From the NCBI GenBank assembly GCA_046330075.1, contig JAXLTL010000001.1, positions 806,001 to 870,000 on the forward strand: DNA of 64,000 nt, given 5' to 3'. The stretch's first letter is position 1; each line of letters starts with the position of its first letter. The position numbers and the translations under genes were made by a program. Shown piece by piece: positions 44,739 to 54,647 of the stretch. This DNA comes from JAJTFW01 sp046330075. GTDB lineage: Bacteria; Bacteroidota; Bacteroidia; AKYH767-A; OLB10. The notes beneath the pieces were generated by a model. That model ran no database searches and was not told the origin of the DNA. It was given only the letters and a program-made list of their open reading frames with translations.

Positions 44739-47084
44739 ATGCCTCAGGGGAAGAACCGATACAACGGATTAATGCTGATACTGCTGCCAATTATCATTGG
44801 GGCCAGTGCCTGCAACGTAACAAGGAGTATTCCCGAAGGTGAATATCTGCTCAACAAAAATATTATTAAAACCGACAAGCCGGAATACAATGAGCAGTTG
44901 CAGGCAATAATCAAGCAGAAACCGAATAAAAAAATTCTGGGGCTATTCCGGTTTCATCTGGGGCTTTACAACTTTGCCAACAAGCGTAAGGAAACCAAAT
45001 TCAACAAATGGCTGAAAACAGCTGTTGGGGAAGAACCGGTTATTTTGAAAAACGAACTGACAGCAAAATCGAGTCAGCAGCTGGAAATTTTAATGCAAAA
45101 CAATGGATATTTCAATGCTGTAGTAACTGACACGACGATTTACCGGAAAAAGAAAGCCAAAGTCATTTACAGGATCAGCTCAGGATTACCCTATTTCTAC
45201 AAAAACATCTACTACTCCATTGCAGATGAAAAAATAAAAAAGATTGTTGTTGGAGATTCTGCAGCCAGCAAACTGAAAAGAGGCAACCGCTTCTCGAATT
45301 CGGACATACAGAAAGAACGTGACCGGATCACTGCGGTAATTAAAAACAAAGGTTACTTTAATTTTAACTCACTCTATATCTCATTTCAGGCGGATACCAG
45401 TGTTGGCAATCGTCAGGTAAATCTCTGGACCAACATTTCAAATCCGAAGCCCAATGATGCAGATTCTATTGGTAAAAAAGACAGCACACTGTACCGACAT
45501 CAGCAGAACTACTTCAAGGAAATCAATGTTGAGATGGACTACGATCCGATCAACGTTGTGCAAGGGGAATCAAAAGACACGCTGCTGAATAATGGCATCC
45601 GGTTCATTGGTAAAGAAGCCGTGCTGAAACAATACAAAACCCACCATTTCCTTGATCATATTTACACAAAGAAAGACTCGCTCTATTCACTCGATGATAT
45701 AGACCTCACCTACCGGAGATTATCAGAGCTGGGAATTTTCCGGTTTGTAAACATCAGGATGGAATCCGCAGCTGTACCTGACACTACCGGCAAAGTTCCA
45801 TTGAAATGCAACATTCTGCTCGCGCCGCAAGACAAACAGGAAATAAAACTGGAAGGTGAAGCTACCAATAACGGAGGCAACTTCGGAGTAGCCGGAAACA
45901 TTGTTTACAGGAACAAGAATTTCTTAAAAGGAGCAGAAACCTTTACATTCAAAATGAAAGGTGGTCTTGAATTACAACAAAACTTCGGGGACACCACCTA
46001 TGAAAGCACCCGAAAGCTCGCCATCTTCAATGCCTATGAAATTGGTCCGGAGGTTACCTTAAGCATACCCAGAGCACTCTGGCCATTCAATACCGGCAAA
46101 CTCAAACGCATCAGCAATCCGGTCACCTCCATTTCCGCCGGATTCAACGCTCAGAACCGGCCGGAATATTTCAGACAGCTTTTCAACCTCTCCTATTATT
46201 ACACAAGAAAAATTTCGAAATACAACAGGATTTATCTGTACCCTGCAGAGATCAACTATCTCAAAGTATCACTTGATCCTGCATTCCGTGCACAGCTCAC
46301 CAAACTCAACGACGTTAATCTGGTGCTCGGATATACGGATCAGTTCATTGCCAACGGACGTTTCAGTTATGTATTCAACAACCAGGACCTGAACATACGC
46401 AGGAAATATCTCTTCTTCAGAGTGAACCTTGAAATGGCCGGAAATACAATTTACCTGGGAAATGTCATTTCGGGAACCAAACCGGATGCAGATCACCCCT
46501 CCTCCATGTTTGGAGTAAAATTCGCCCAATACCTCAGGCCAGATCTTGATATTCGGTACTACTCACCCGTTATATTCACCAGTTCATTAATGGTACTCAG
46601 GTTCAGTTCCGGTATCGGTTATGCCTATGGTAATTCACAACAACTTCCTTTTGAAAAAAGTTTCTTTGCCGGTGGTCCCAACGATATCCGTGGATGGCGA
46701 ACGCGACAGTTGGGTCCCGGAGCAAATACCAAGGAAGATTTCTTTGAACGGTTTGGTGACTTTAAAATTACTATCAATGCAGAATACCGTTTTGACATTT
46801 TCAGAAAGCTGAAAGGCGCACTGTTCATTGATGGTGGAAACATCTGGCTAATCAGGGCTTCAGAAAGCAGGGAAGCTGGATTATTTAAACCCGGAACTTT
46901 TCTGGATCAGATGGCAATTGCCGGAGGTGTTGGACTTCGCTTCGACTTTACTTTCTTTATTATTCGATTAGACGGAGGATTGCAAATGAAAAACCCTGCC
47001 CGCCCGGTTGGAGACAGATGGGTAATGGATGAGAATAAGTTACGCGACATTACCTTCAATTTTGGAATTGGATATCCCTTCTAA
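44739..47084 (+). CDS. TamL-like BamA/TamA-family outer-membrane lipoprotein
   Basis: 781 residues from ATG 44739. A hydrophobic segment ends in IGASAC, a lipobox, then RSIPEGEYLLNKN, a typical TamL opening. POTRA-like modules fill about residues 30-400 and a 16-strand Omp85 barrel with the RGW motif (GGPNDIRGWRTRQLGPG) the rest, ending in GYPF. In Bacteroidota TamL is the lipidated TamA homologue working with TamB in outer-membrane protein or lipid transport. No tamB follows. Divergent from trmH. The start is chosen over the in-frame TTG at 44718. Confidence 0.85.
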   Translation: MPQGKNRYNGLMLILLPIIIGASACNVTRSIPEGEYLLNKNIIKTDKPEYNEQLQAIIKQKPNKKILGLFRFHLGLYNFANKRKETKFNKWLKTAVGEEPVILKNELTAKSSQQLEILMQNNGYFNAVVTDTTIYRKKKAKVIYRISSGLPYFYKNIYYSIADEKIKKIVVGDSAASKLKRGNRFSNSDIQKERDRITAVIKNKGYFNFNSLYISFQADTSVGNRQVNLWTNISNPKPNDADSIGKKDSTLYRHQQNYFKEINVEMDYDPINVVQGESKDTLLNNGIRFIGKEAVLKQYKTHHFLDHIYTKKDSLYSLDDIDLTYRRLSELGIFRFVNIRMESAAVPDTTGKVPLKCNILLAPQDKQEIKLEGEATNNGGNFGVAGNIVYRNKNFLKGAETFTFKMKGGLELQQNFGDTTYESTRKLAIFNAYEIGPEVTLSIPRALWPFNTGKLKRISNPVTSISAGFNAQNRPEYFRQLFNLSYYYTRKISKYNRIYLYPAEINYLKVSLDPAFRAQLTKLNDVNLVLGYTDQFIANGRFSYVFNNQDLNIRRKYLFFRVNLEMAGNTIYLGNVISGTKPDADHPSSMFGVKFAQYLRPDLDIRYYSPVIFTSSLMVLRFSSGIGYAYGNSQQLPFEKSFFAGGPNDIRGWRTRQLGPGANTKEDFFERFGDFKITINAEYRFDIFRKLKGALFIDGGNIWLIRASESREAGLFKPGTFLDQMAIAGGVGLRFDFTFFIIRLDGGLQMKNPARPVGDRWVMDENKLRDITFNFGIGYPF

Positions 47085-47397
47085 ACCGTCATAAACAAGC
47101 AAAATCTTTTTTTTCTTACATCATTCTTGCACACAACCGCTCGCAACGGGGCTAAGCATGCATTCATAGCACCGGAAGATTTGATTTTGTTTTATATTAA
47201 TATACAATTACTTACGGATTTTTTACGGCTTAATAAGGCAACCGTAGAATTTAGGTTCGGGATTCAGGCACATCCCTAACACGCAGAGCACTACAATACG
47301 AAAGCAATCTTACAATCAATTCCAGTATCAACCAGGAAGGTTCATCAACCTACACCATTTATTAGCGTAAGAATGTCAATCACCATTTAGACTACAC
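47085..47397. other. Intergenic region before the signalling operon
   Basis: 313 bases with no credible reading frame, no hairpin terminator and no exact promoter box. It contains an AT-rich stretch (about 47180-47225) and two ttacgg direct repeats. The promoter of the kinase operon should lie here but I cannot place it. Confidence 0.5.
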
Positions 47398-50300
47398 ATG
47401 CTAAAACGTTATTTCCGGGAAATTGCTCAACCCAAAGTGGTTTTCGGTCGATCAGATGAAGAATCCAAACGACTGCTGCTGGTACACAGAGCAATGCTTG
47501 TAACGCTCCTGCTATCGTCATTTTTCTTCCTTCTTCAAACCACCAGCGGTTTGGGAGACGGAATTATCCGGAATTCCATCTTTATCGCGATATATGCTCT
47601 CAGTCTAACCACCTTCCGGTTAGGCGAATTCTCTTTATCAAGAAACATTTTTACACTGGCCATCAACATTGACCTCCTCTTTACGAATTACGAATTAGGC
47701 ACAGAATGCGGCACTTTTCTTTTCTTTTTTCCTGTAGCCATTGGAACTTTTTTCATGTTCAGGGAAACCGAGAAAAAACAGCTTATAGCCTTCAGCCTCC
47801 TTCCAATCTTCTTAATGATTGCAAGCCAATTTAATCCCACCACACATCATATCAGTCATCTTCCGGATGGTGCAACCAGATCGATACACTTCATTTTATC
47901 GATCACACTCAGTACGTTGGCGACCTTATATCTTACCAAATACTATACGAACCTGTATATCGCATCCAAAGGAACCAACCAGCGTCAGCGGGCTAGACTC
48001 ATTTCGGTTTTTGAGAATATTCACGATGAGATATGGATGATTGATAGAGAATTCAACCTGATTGAATTCAACAGTGCGTTTGAAAAGACGTTAAAAGTGG
48101 CATACAATATAGATCTTGAAGATAAAGCTCAACTCAGGAAAGCACTGAAATATTTACGGAAAGAACATCCTGAAGTAAATATGATGGCCAACTATGAACG
48201 GGCCATCAAAGGAGAAGAATTTGAAATTGAGTTTTCTACCAACCTGAACAACAAAACTATCTACAGGGAAATACGATTTAAACCGATCCATGAAGGAAGC
48301 GAAGTCACAGGTGTTGTAGTTACTTCAAAAGACATAACAGAAAGAAGACGGCAGGAACTCTCTCTCAAGAAAAATCTGGAAGAGAAAAAAACACTGGCCA
48401 TGGTTGTAAAGACTATTCAGCATGACATCATTATTACCGATAAAGATTCAAAAATAGAATGGTGCAACCCTTACTTTGAATTGCATACCGGATACAATCT
48501 GCGTGAAGTTAAAGAAAAATCACTGACTGAAATCCTATGCGGATCATTAACGGAAAAGCAACTGATTTCACAGATTGAAACAAAGAGCCACCAGGGCAAA
48601 CCGGTCAGTCTCGAAACCGTATTCTACAAAAAGAGCAATGAACCCTTCTGGTGTCTTATCAATTCTGCACCAGTCTACAACGAAAACAACGAGCACATCA
48701 ACAATGTTATTATCTGCATCGACACCACCGAACGCAAGCGATCAGAAGAACAATTGCAACTGCTCCTGAGTCATGCCCAGAAACTAAACAAACAACTGGC
48801 TAACCGCGATCTTGAGCTTCAGAAGAACATCAGACTGCTTAACAAGCAAAGCTGGGAACTCCAGGTTTCACAACAGGACTTACAAAAAAACCAACAGGAT
48901 CTTCTGAAGGCAAACGAAGAGCTTACAGAGTTTGCATTTCGTCTTCAAAAGACGAACAATGACATACAACAGAAAAACGAAGAACTTGAACTTGCCCGCA
49001 GATCCATTTCGTTAAAAGCAGATCAATTAGAGCAAGCCAGCAAGTATAAATCGGAGTTCCTGGCTAATATGAGTCACGAGCTTCGCACACCACTCAACTC
49101 AATCATTATCCTGTCCCGACTGCTTGCTGAAAACAAAGATGAAAATCTGACCAGAAAGCAACTTGAATTTGCACACGTTGTACATAAATCAGGAAGTGAT
49201 CTGCTTACCCTGATCAACGACATTCTTGACCTTTCGAAGATCGAAGCCGGTAAGATTGAAATTGAAAAAACGCTCATCCATACCTCAGAATTGGGCAACG
49301 AAACGATCAATGGATTACGACAACTTGCACAGGAAAAAAATATTCAGCTTGAATTCAATGCACCATCTCCTGCAGAAAGTCTGATTCATACGGATCAGCT
49401 ACGTTTATCTCAGATTCTCAAGAACCTCCTTTCCAATGCCATCAAATTTACTCACAAAGGAGGTAATGTAAGTTTAACCATTCAACATCATCCCAACAAT
49501 ACCATTTCTTTCGCGGTTACGGATAACGGCATTGGAATTCCACTTGACAAGCAAAAACTCATTTTCGAATCCTTCAAACAAGTTGACGGAAGTATCAGCC
49601 GCAGATTTGGAGGGACAGGTCTAGGACTTAGTATAAGTAAAGAATTAACCCATCTTCTTGGAGGAGAAATCAGCGTTAAAAGCAAGGAAGGATCCGGAAG
49701 TACGTTCTCCATTACTCTTCCAACAGGTATTGAAGGAAATGCAATAACTGGAGCATCTTCAAAAACAGTATTAATTATAGAAGATGATCCCACGTTTGCA
49801 GGCTTACTGGAAAAGAGGGCACTCAAAGAGGGATTCAAGGCTGAAATATGCCATCGAGGCGACACGGGATATATGCGAGCCTGTCAGATCAGGCCAGATG
49901 CCATATTACTGGACATAAACCTGCCGGGAATTGACGGCATAAACCTTCTGAAACGGTTAAAACAAAATCAGGAAATATCTCATATTCCGGTACACATCGT
50001 ATCTGCATCCAAAGAAATACCGGATCTGGAAGAAAAGCAATTTGTTTCATGGATAGAAAAGCCCGTATCCTCCGAAAAACTCACAGGAATATTTAAGGAA
50101 TTACGTCTCAATCTATCTTCAACAAATAAAGTACTGGTGATAGAAGACTCACCAGAACAAAGTCTGGTCATCAAACAATTGCTGAACAGGCAGGGCATCC
50201 AATGTGAAGTAGCAGAAACAGGAAAAGACGGAACGGGAAAACTGGGCAATGGCACCTTCGATTGTATTATTCTGGATCTGAATCTTCCGGATTCAGACGG

Positions 50301-50919
50301 TATGAAATTACTTCAGGAATTCAAAGAAGATCCCAGGTACAGTCAGATACCTGTAATTGTATACTCGTCGCGTGAACTGACAGACAGTGAAAAGAAATTT
50401 CTGAGAGATTACGCCAGCGCTTACATTAACAAATCATCACAGGCACTCGACTCCCTGCTTGAAGAAACAGAGCTTTTCCTGCAATCCGTAAAAGAGCAAC
50501 GTGACAGAAGAAAAGTATTTACATCTCTTCCCAAAGAAGGAGGTAAACTCACCGGTAAAAAAATTCTGGTTGTAGATGATGATCAGCGCAATATTTATGC
50601 TTTGTCATCAATGCTCGAAATATACGGTATCGAAATTGGCACTGCCGAAAGCGGAGAAAAAGCTATAGACTACCTGAAAGCACATCCGAACACAGACGCT
50701 GTTCTGATGGACATCATGATGCCCGGCATGGACGGCTATGAAGCAACAAAGAGAATCAGAAGCTATGAAAATCTGAAAAACATTCCCATCGTTGCCGTTA
50801 CAGCCAAAGCCATGAAAGGTGATCGGGAAATCAGCATATCCCGTGGATTAAACGAGCATATTACGAAGCCCATTGACGGCACCTCCTTACTTCAACTCCT
50901 GAATAACTTCTTTCAATGA
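47398..50919 (+). CDS. Large hybrid sensor histidine kinase with three receiver domains
   Basis: 1173 residues. About six transmembrane helices lie within residues 35-190, then two PAS domains (about 200-310 and 330-455) and a coiled coil (about 455-545). HisKA follows with H560 in MSHELRTPLNS and HATPase_c (NLLSNAIKF, DNGIGIP, GGTGLGLSIS). Three receivers follow, with phospho-acceptors D839, D960 and D1105. It is inner-membrane bound and should relay phosphate through several receivers. Receiver 2 ends in an unusual tail (INKSSQALDSLLEET) before receiver 3. The stop overlaps the cheR-like start by 4 bases. No DNA-binding regulator is in the operon. Confidence 0.93.
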   Translation: MLKRYFREIAQPKVVFGRSDEESKRLLLVHRAMLVTLLLSSFFFLLQTTSGLGDGIIRNSIFIAIYALSLTTFRLGEFSLSRNIFTLAINIDLLFTNYELGTECGTFLFFFPVAIGTFFMFRETEKKQLIAFSLLPIFLMIASQFNPTTHHISHLPDGATRSIHFILSITLSTLATLYLTKYYTNLYIASKGTNQRQRARLISVFENIHDEIWMIDREFNLIEFNSAFEKTLKVAYNIDLEDKAQLRKALKYLRKEHPEVNMMANYERAIKGEEFEIEFSTNLNNKTIYREIRFKPIHEGSEVTGVVVTSKDITERRRQELSLKKNLEEKKTLAMVVKTIQHDIIITDKDSKIEWCNPYFELHTGYNLREVKEKSLTEILCGSLTEKQLISQIETKSHQGKPVSLETVFYKKSNEPFWCLINSAPVYNENNEHINNVIICIDTTERKRSEEQLQLLLSHAQKLNKQLANRDLELQKNIRLLNKQSWELQVSQQDLQKNQQDLLKANEELTEFAFRLQKTNNDIQQKNEELELARRSISLKADQLEQASKYKSEFLANMSHELRTPLNSIIILSRLLAENKDENLTRKQLEFAHVVHKSGSDLLTLINDILDLSKIEAGKIEIEKTLIHTSELGNETINGLRQLAQEKNIQLEFNAPSPAESLIHTDQLRLSQILKNLLSNAIKFTHKGGNVSLTIQHHPNNTISFAVTDNGIGIPLDKQKLIFESFKQVDGSISRRFGGTGLGLSISKELTHLLGGEISVKSKEGSGSTFSITLPTGIEGNAITGASSKTVLIIEDDPTFAGLLEKRALKEGFKAEICHRGDTGYMRACQIRPDAILLDINLPGIDGINLLKRLKQNQEISHIPVHIVSASKEIPDLEEKQFVSWIEKPVSSEKLTGIFKELRLNLSSTNKVLVIEDSPEQSLVIKQLLNRQGIQCEVAETGKDGTGKLGNGTFDCIILDLNLPDSDGMKLLQEFKEDPRYSQIPVIVYSSRELTDSEKKFLRDYASAYINKSSQALDSLLEETELFLQSVKEQRDRRKVFTSLPKEGGKLTGKKILVVDDDQRNIYALSSMLEIYGIEIGTAESGEKAIDYLKAHPNTDAVLMDIMMPGMDGYEATKRIRSYENLKNIPIVAVTAKAMKGDREISISRGLNEHITKPIDGTSLLQLLNNFFQ

Positions 50920-51782
50920 TTACTAAAGCCGATCTGGAATATACGAGCCGGCTATTCTGCGAAGCCGGGAAGGAATTGTTCAATGAAGATTTCCGGGGAT
51001 ACCATAACCTATACCTTGAAAGGAGACTGAATTATTTTGCGACAAGATATGGAGTAGATAAAGGCAGCAGACTTATCGACATGCTTATCAATCAGCCGGG
51101 CATCATCCACGAACTCAAGAAAGAGCTGAATATAGGATATACAGCATTTTACAGAGACCCCTCCTTTTTCACGAGAATGACCGAGCTCATCCGGCGAAAA
51201 GCTGAATCTCAAAAAACGGTACACATCTGGCATGCCGGATGTTCCAAGGGACATGAAGTCATCTCTCTGCTCATTTTGCTCGAAGAAGCCGGGCTTGTCA
51301 GCAAATGTAAAATATACGCCACCGATATCAACACAAAGAATCTAAATCAGGCAGAAAAAGGAATCATTCCGATAGAAGATTTGCAAGCCGGAGTTAAGCC
51401 TTATTTAGCAGCCGGCGGAAATGAACACCTGGGCAATTATTTCAATATTGCAGGGCAGCACGCGATTCTCCGGCACAAACTCATTAAAAAGGTCAAATTC
51501 GGAATTCACGATCTCAGCAAGGATGCGCCATTCCAGAAATTCGACATCATACTCTGCCGAAATGTATTCATTTATTATCAGCCCTTCTTCCAGAAAAAAC
51601 TGCTCAGCTGCATTGTTGCATCCATGAAAAAGGAAAGTTATCTTGGATTAAGTCCTTCAGAAAACATTGAAGAATCCGGAGAAGCACTAGGGCTGATCTG
51701 CTTCGACAGACACCTCAATATTTACAAATCCGGGAATAGCTGTAAGGAAGAATCCAAGAATGTGAAATTACCCCAACTGTAA
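50916..51782 (+). CDS. CheR-family methyltransferase, divergent
   Basis: 288 residues. The N-terminal CheR helical domain (about 1-75, LNIGYTAFYRDPSFF) precedes the Rossmann domain with WHAGCSKGHEVISL where CheR normally has an AGCSTGEE-type motif, then YATDIN and FDIILCRNVFIYY. CheR methylates glutamates of chemoreceptors, but no receptor, CheW or CheB is present, and the next gene is a receiver-kinase. Such kinase-associated CheR proteins may have other targets. The change of GEE to GHE may affect SAM binding. It overlaps the kinase by 4 bases. Confidence 0.85.
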   Translation: MITKADLEYTSRLFCEAGKELFNEDFRGYHNLYLERRLNYFATRYGVDKGSRLIDMLINQPGIIHELKKELNIGYTAFYRDPSFFTRMTELIRRKAESQKTVHIWHAGCSKGHEVISLLILLEEAGLVSKCKIYATDINTKNLNQAEKGIIPIEDLQAGVKPYLAAGGNEHLGNYFNIAGQHAILRHKLIKKVKFGIHDLSKDAPFQKFDIILCRNVFIYYQPFFQKKLLSCIVASMKKESYLGLSPSENIEESGEALGLICFDRHLNIYKSGNSCKEESKNVKLPQL

Positions 51783-51801
51783 TAATTTATATTTATCCAG
51801 A

Positions 51802-52956
51802 ATGAAAACACCCTTTAACAAACACAAGATTCTGATCGTTGATGACCGTCCGGAAAACCTGTATTCTCTGGAATGCATGCTGGCGGAAGACGACAGGATT
51901 ATCTTAAAGGCTGAATCAGGAGATGAGGCCCTGAAGATTGCGTTCAGGGAAGAGCTATCCTTGATTCTGCTGGACGTTCAAATGCCGGAAATGGACGGTT
52001 TTGAAGTAGCCAACATGCTTAAATCAACAAAAAGGACCCGTAAGATTCCGATCATTTTTGTAACAGCTATTTCAAAAGAGAAAAAGTACATTCTGAAAGG
52101 GCTCGACGAAGGCGCTTTTGACTATCTGTTCAAACCCCTTGACACTGATATTACCCGATCAAAAGTTAAAACGCTTCTGCAATTTTACAGTCAACAAAAA
52201 GAAATCGAACAAAAAAACGCAGAACTACACCGTCTCAACGAGGAAAAGAATTATTTCCTTGGCATGGCTTCACATGACCTTAGAAACCCTCTGGGTAACA
52301 TTATTACGCTGGTCAGTCTGATCGAACATGAAATAGGGCTTCATTTCCCACAGGAACACAAGAACTATCTCAATGTTATTATGAATACTTCACGGCAGAT
52401 GCTGGATATGCTAAACAACCTGCTGGATGTTTCGCGAATTGAATCAGGAATACCGCTCATGAGTATCCGGACCACTCAAATTCACGAGTTATTACAGGAA
52501 TGTATCAGTACCAACAAAGCCCATGCTGATAAAAAGAACATTCACTTAAGTTACAGTCTCACTGACAGTTCACAAACAATCCCTTGTGACCGTAATCAGA
52601 TTCTGCAGGTATTAAACAACCTCGTTTCCAATGCCATCAAATATTCTCACAACTCAACTTCTGTAGAGATCATCGTCGAGAACCAACCTGAAGAAACGGT
52701 ATTCCATATTCAGGATCACGGTCAGGGCATTCCTGAAAATGAGCACAAAGACCTGTTTTCTGCTTTCACCCGTACCAGTGTCAGGTCCACCGGAGGAGAA
52801 ACCAGTACCGGATTAGGATTGAATATTGCGAAGAAGCTGATCGAATTGCACGGAGGAAGGATCTGGATGAAGAGTGAAGTAGGTGTTGGGTCCACATTTT
52901 CATTTTCTCTTCCCATACAAAACTATATGGCAGGTCAGGAAAAAGCAGTTGCTTAA
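51802..52956 (+). CDS. Response regulator-histidine kinase fusion
   Basis: 384 residues. A receiver (about 8-125) has phospho-acceptor D58 in LILLDVQMPEMDG and PLDTDI near the end. A coiled-coil linker leads to HisKA with H158 in ASHDLRNPLGN and to HATPase_c (NLVSNAIKYS, DHGQGIP, STGLGLNIAKKLIELHGG). It has no membrane segment, so it is cytosolic. It is probably controlled by phosphate from the large kinase upstream. The gene converges on the thiolase gene with a 4-base overlap; the transcript is terminated inside that gene. Confidence 0.93.
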   Translation: MKTPFNKHKILIVDDRPENLYSLECMLAEDDRIILKAESGDEALKIAFREELSLILLDVQMPEMDGFEVANMLKSTKRTRKIPIIFVTAISKEKKYILKGLDEGAFDYLFKPLDTDITRSKVKTLLQFYSQQKEIEQKNAELHRLNEEKNYFLGMASHDLRNPLGNIITLVSLIEHEIGLHFPQEHKNYLNVIMNTSRQMLDMLNNLLDVSRIESGIPLMSIRTTQIHELLQECISTNKAHADKKNIHLSYSLTDSSQTIPCDRNQILQVLNNLVSNAIKYSHNSTSVEIIVENQPEETVFHIQDHGQGIPENEHKDLFSAFTRTSVRSTGGETSTGLGLNIAKKLIELHGGRIWMKSEVGVGSTFSFSLPIQNYMAGQEKAVA

Positions 52957-54158
52957 CAACGCTCGATGATCATGGCATAACCCTGTCCAACGCCAATACA
53001 CATTGTAACCAGCGCATAGCGCTGGTTATTTTTTTTGAGGGTGATGGCTGCTGAATTCAGGATTCGGGCGCCACTCATGCCCAATGGATGACCGAGCGCA
53101 ATTGCACCACCGTTCGGATTGATGCGCGGATCATTATCGGCGAGTCCCCAGGCGCGGATACACGCCAAGGCCTGCGCGGCGAACGCTTCATTCAATTCAA
53201 CAAGGTCAATATCGTTCCAGGAAATTCCTGCCAGTCGAATCGCTTTATTCGCAGCTTCCACCGGACCGATCCCCATGATACCCGGCATAACGCCAACCGC
53301 TGCAGAAGAAACGATACGGGCCATCGGTGTGAGTCCATGCTCTTTCAATGCTCCTTCTGAGGCAATCAGCAAAGCCGCAGCACCATCATTCAATCCGGAA
53401 GCATTGCCGGCCGTAACGGTACCGTCTTTACGAAAAGCGGGTTTCAGTTTTGCGAGTCCCTCCAGAGTGGTTGACGGCTTCATGAACTCATCTTTATCAA
53501 ACACCAGCGGATCCCCTTTCTTCACCGGAATAGAAACCGGAACAATCTCCTCGGCCAAACGACCTTCCGCCTGAGCTTTAGCGGCCTTTTGCTGTGACCA
53601 CAATGCAAATGCATCCTGATGCTCCCTGCTGATCGTATCCCGCACAGCGAGATTCTCTGCCGTCTCCCCCATCGCTTCTACGCCGAACTTCTCCTTCATC
53701 ACCGGATTCACGAAACGCCATCCGAAACTCGAATCAAACATCTGCGCATCCCGGCCATAGGGTGTACTCGTTTTAGAGATGATCCAGGGTCCGCGCGTCA
53801 TGTGTTCCACACCACCGGCCACCATCACCTTCGCCTCACCGGCCTTGATCGCGCGCGCAGCATTCGCTGCAGCCGATAATCCGGAAGCACATAAACGATT
53901 CACAGTTTCACCGGGGACCACGACAGGATAGCCGGCCAGCAATAAGGCCATGCGGGCCACATTTCTGTTATCCTCACCTGCCTGATTGGCGCAACCCATG
54001 ATTACATCTTCAATCACCGATGGATCGAGTGATGCATTTTTTTCCAGCAGCGCCTTTAAAACGTTTGCTGCGAGATCATCCGCACGCACGGGGCTCAATG
54101 TTCCTCCAAAATTTCCGATCGCTGTGCGAACTCCGTTAACGAGATATGCTTGTGTCAT
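52953..54158 (-). CDS. Acetyl-CoA acyltransferase (thiolase, PaaJ/PcaF-like)
   Basis: 401 residues. The catalytic Cys is C90 in VNRLCASGLSAA; the HxxGxxSG-type motif reads GGAIALGHPLGMSG, and the second Cys lies in VTMCIGVGQG. The enzyme cleaves or forms 3-oxoacyl-CoA. Its close PaaJ/PcaF character and its position after a PaaI-like thioesterase suggest aromatic or fatty-acid CoA turnover. The start shares one base with the paaI stop (TAATG). A terminator for the opposite strand lies inside the last 85 bases. Confidence 0.9.
   Translation of the reverse strand: MTQAYLVNGVRTAIGNFGGTLSPVRADDLAANVLKALLEKNASLDPSVIEDVIMGCANQAGEDNRNVARMALLLAGYPVVVPGETVNRLCASGLSAAANAARAIKAGEAKVMVAGGVEHMTRGPWIISKTSTPYGRDAQMFDSSFGWRFVNPVMKEKFGVEAMGETAENLAVRDTISREHQDAFALWSQQKAAKAQAEGRLAEEIVPVSIPVKKGDPLVFDKDEFMKPSTTLEGLAKLKPAFRKDGTVTAGNASGLNDGAAALLIASEGALKEHGLTPMARIVSSAAVGVMPGIMGIGPVEAANKAIRLAGISWNDIDLVELNEAFAAQALACIRAWGLADNDPRINPNGGAIALGHPLGMSGARILNSAAITLKKNNQRYALVTMCIGVGQGYAMIIERC
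53006..53036 (+). terminator. Intrinsic terminator of the kinase operon, embedded in the thiolase coding sequence
   Basis: Perfect 10-bp stem TAACCAGCGC / GCGCTGGTTA (53006-53015 and 53019-53028) with a 3-base loop ATA, followed on the + strand by eight T residues (53029-53036). It lies 50 bases after the stop of the receiver-kinase gene and entirely within the 3' end of the convergent thiolase gene. Confidence 0.88.
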
Positions 54159-54613
54159 TATTTTTCCTGTTCCGGGAACCAGTCCTTAGATGTACGATAC
54201 ACCGTACCCTTAAAAAGCGCAACTGTACGACCATGCTGATTCGTGACCGTTACATTGTAGATTCCGATTTTATTTGATTTGTTTAACTCTGTTGCTGTAG
54301 CGATAATCTCATCGCCTTCCATCAGTGGTTCGGTGTGAGAGATAGAAGTTTCCACCGACACACTTCGCTTTCCATAGCTATTCGCAGCAAAAGCAAGTGA
54401 GCTGTCGGCGAGAGAAAAAGTGATTCCACCATGTGCGATGGCAAAACCGTTCAGCATTTCCTTGCGGATCGTCATTTTCAGCACACATTTGCCGGGCTCC
54501 ACCAATACGCGTTCAATGCCCAGCCACTGGCTAAACCAATCGTGGTCGAACATACGATTCACCACTTTTTCTGCGAGATCCTTTTCAGAAGACATTTTGC
54601 TGTAATTGGCCAC
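54158..54613 (-). CDS. PaaI-like hotdog-fold acyl-CoA thioesterase
   Basis: 151 residues of the hotdog fold. The conserved signature reads FAIAHGGITFSLADSSLAFAANSYG, matching PaaI-type (hydroxy)phenylacetyl-CoA thioesterases. It is thought to hydrolyse stalled aromatic CoA esters. The tail-to-start coupling with a PaaJ-like thiolase suggests joint expression, but no other phenylacetate genes are nearby, so the pathway is not shown to be complete. Confidence 0.88.
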   Translation of the reverse strand: MANYSKMSSEKDLAEKVVNRMFDHDWFSQWLGIERVLVEPGKCVLKMTIRKEMLNGFAIAHGGITFSLADSSLAFAANSYGKRSVSVETSISHTEPLMEGDEIIATATELNKSNKIGIYNVTVTNQHGRTVALFKGTVYRTSKDWFPEQEK

Positions 54614-54647
54614 AAAAATAGGGAATCGGCAAGTAACCGCTGTCCAC

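Noticed and set aside
47898..48100. Alternative frame over the kinase N-terminus as a separate small gene
   Set aside because: It is a shadow of the kinase coding frame without any recognisable feature.
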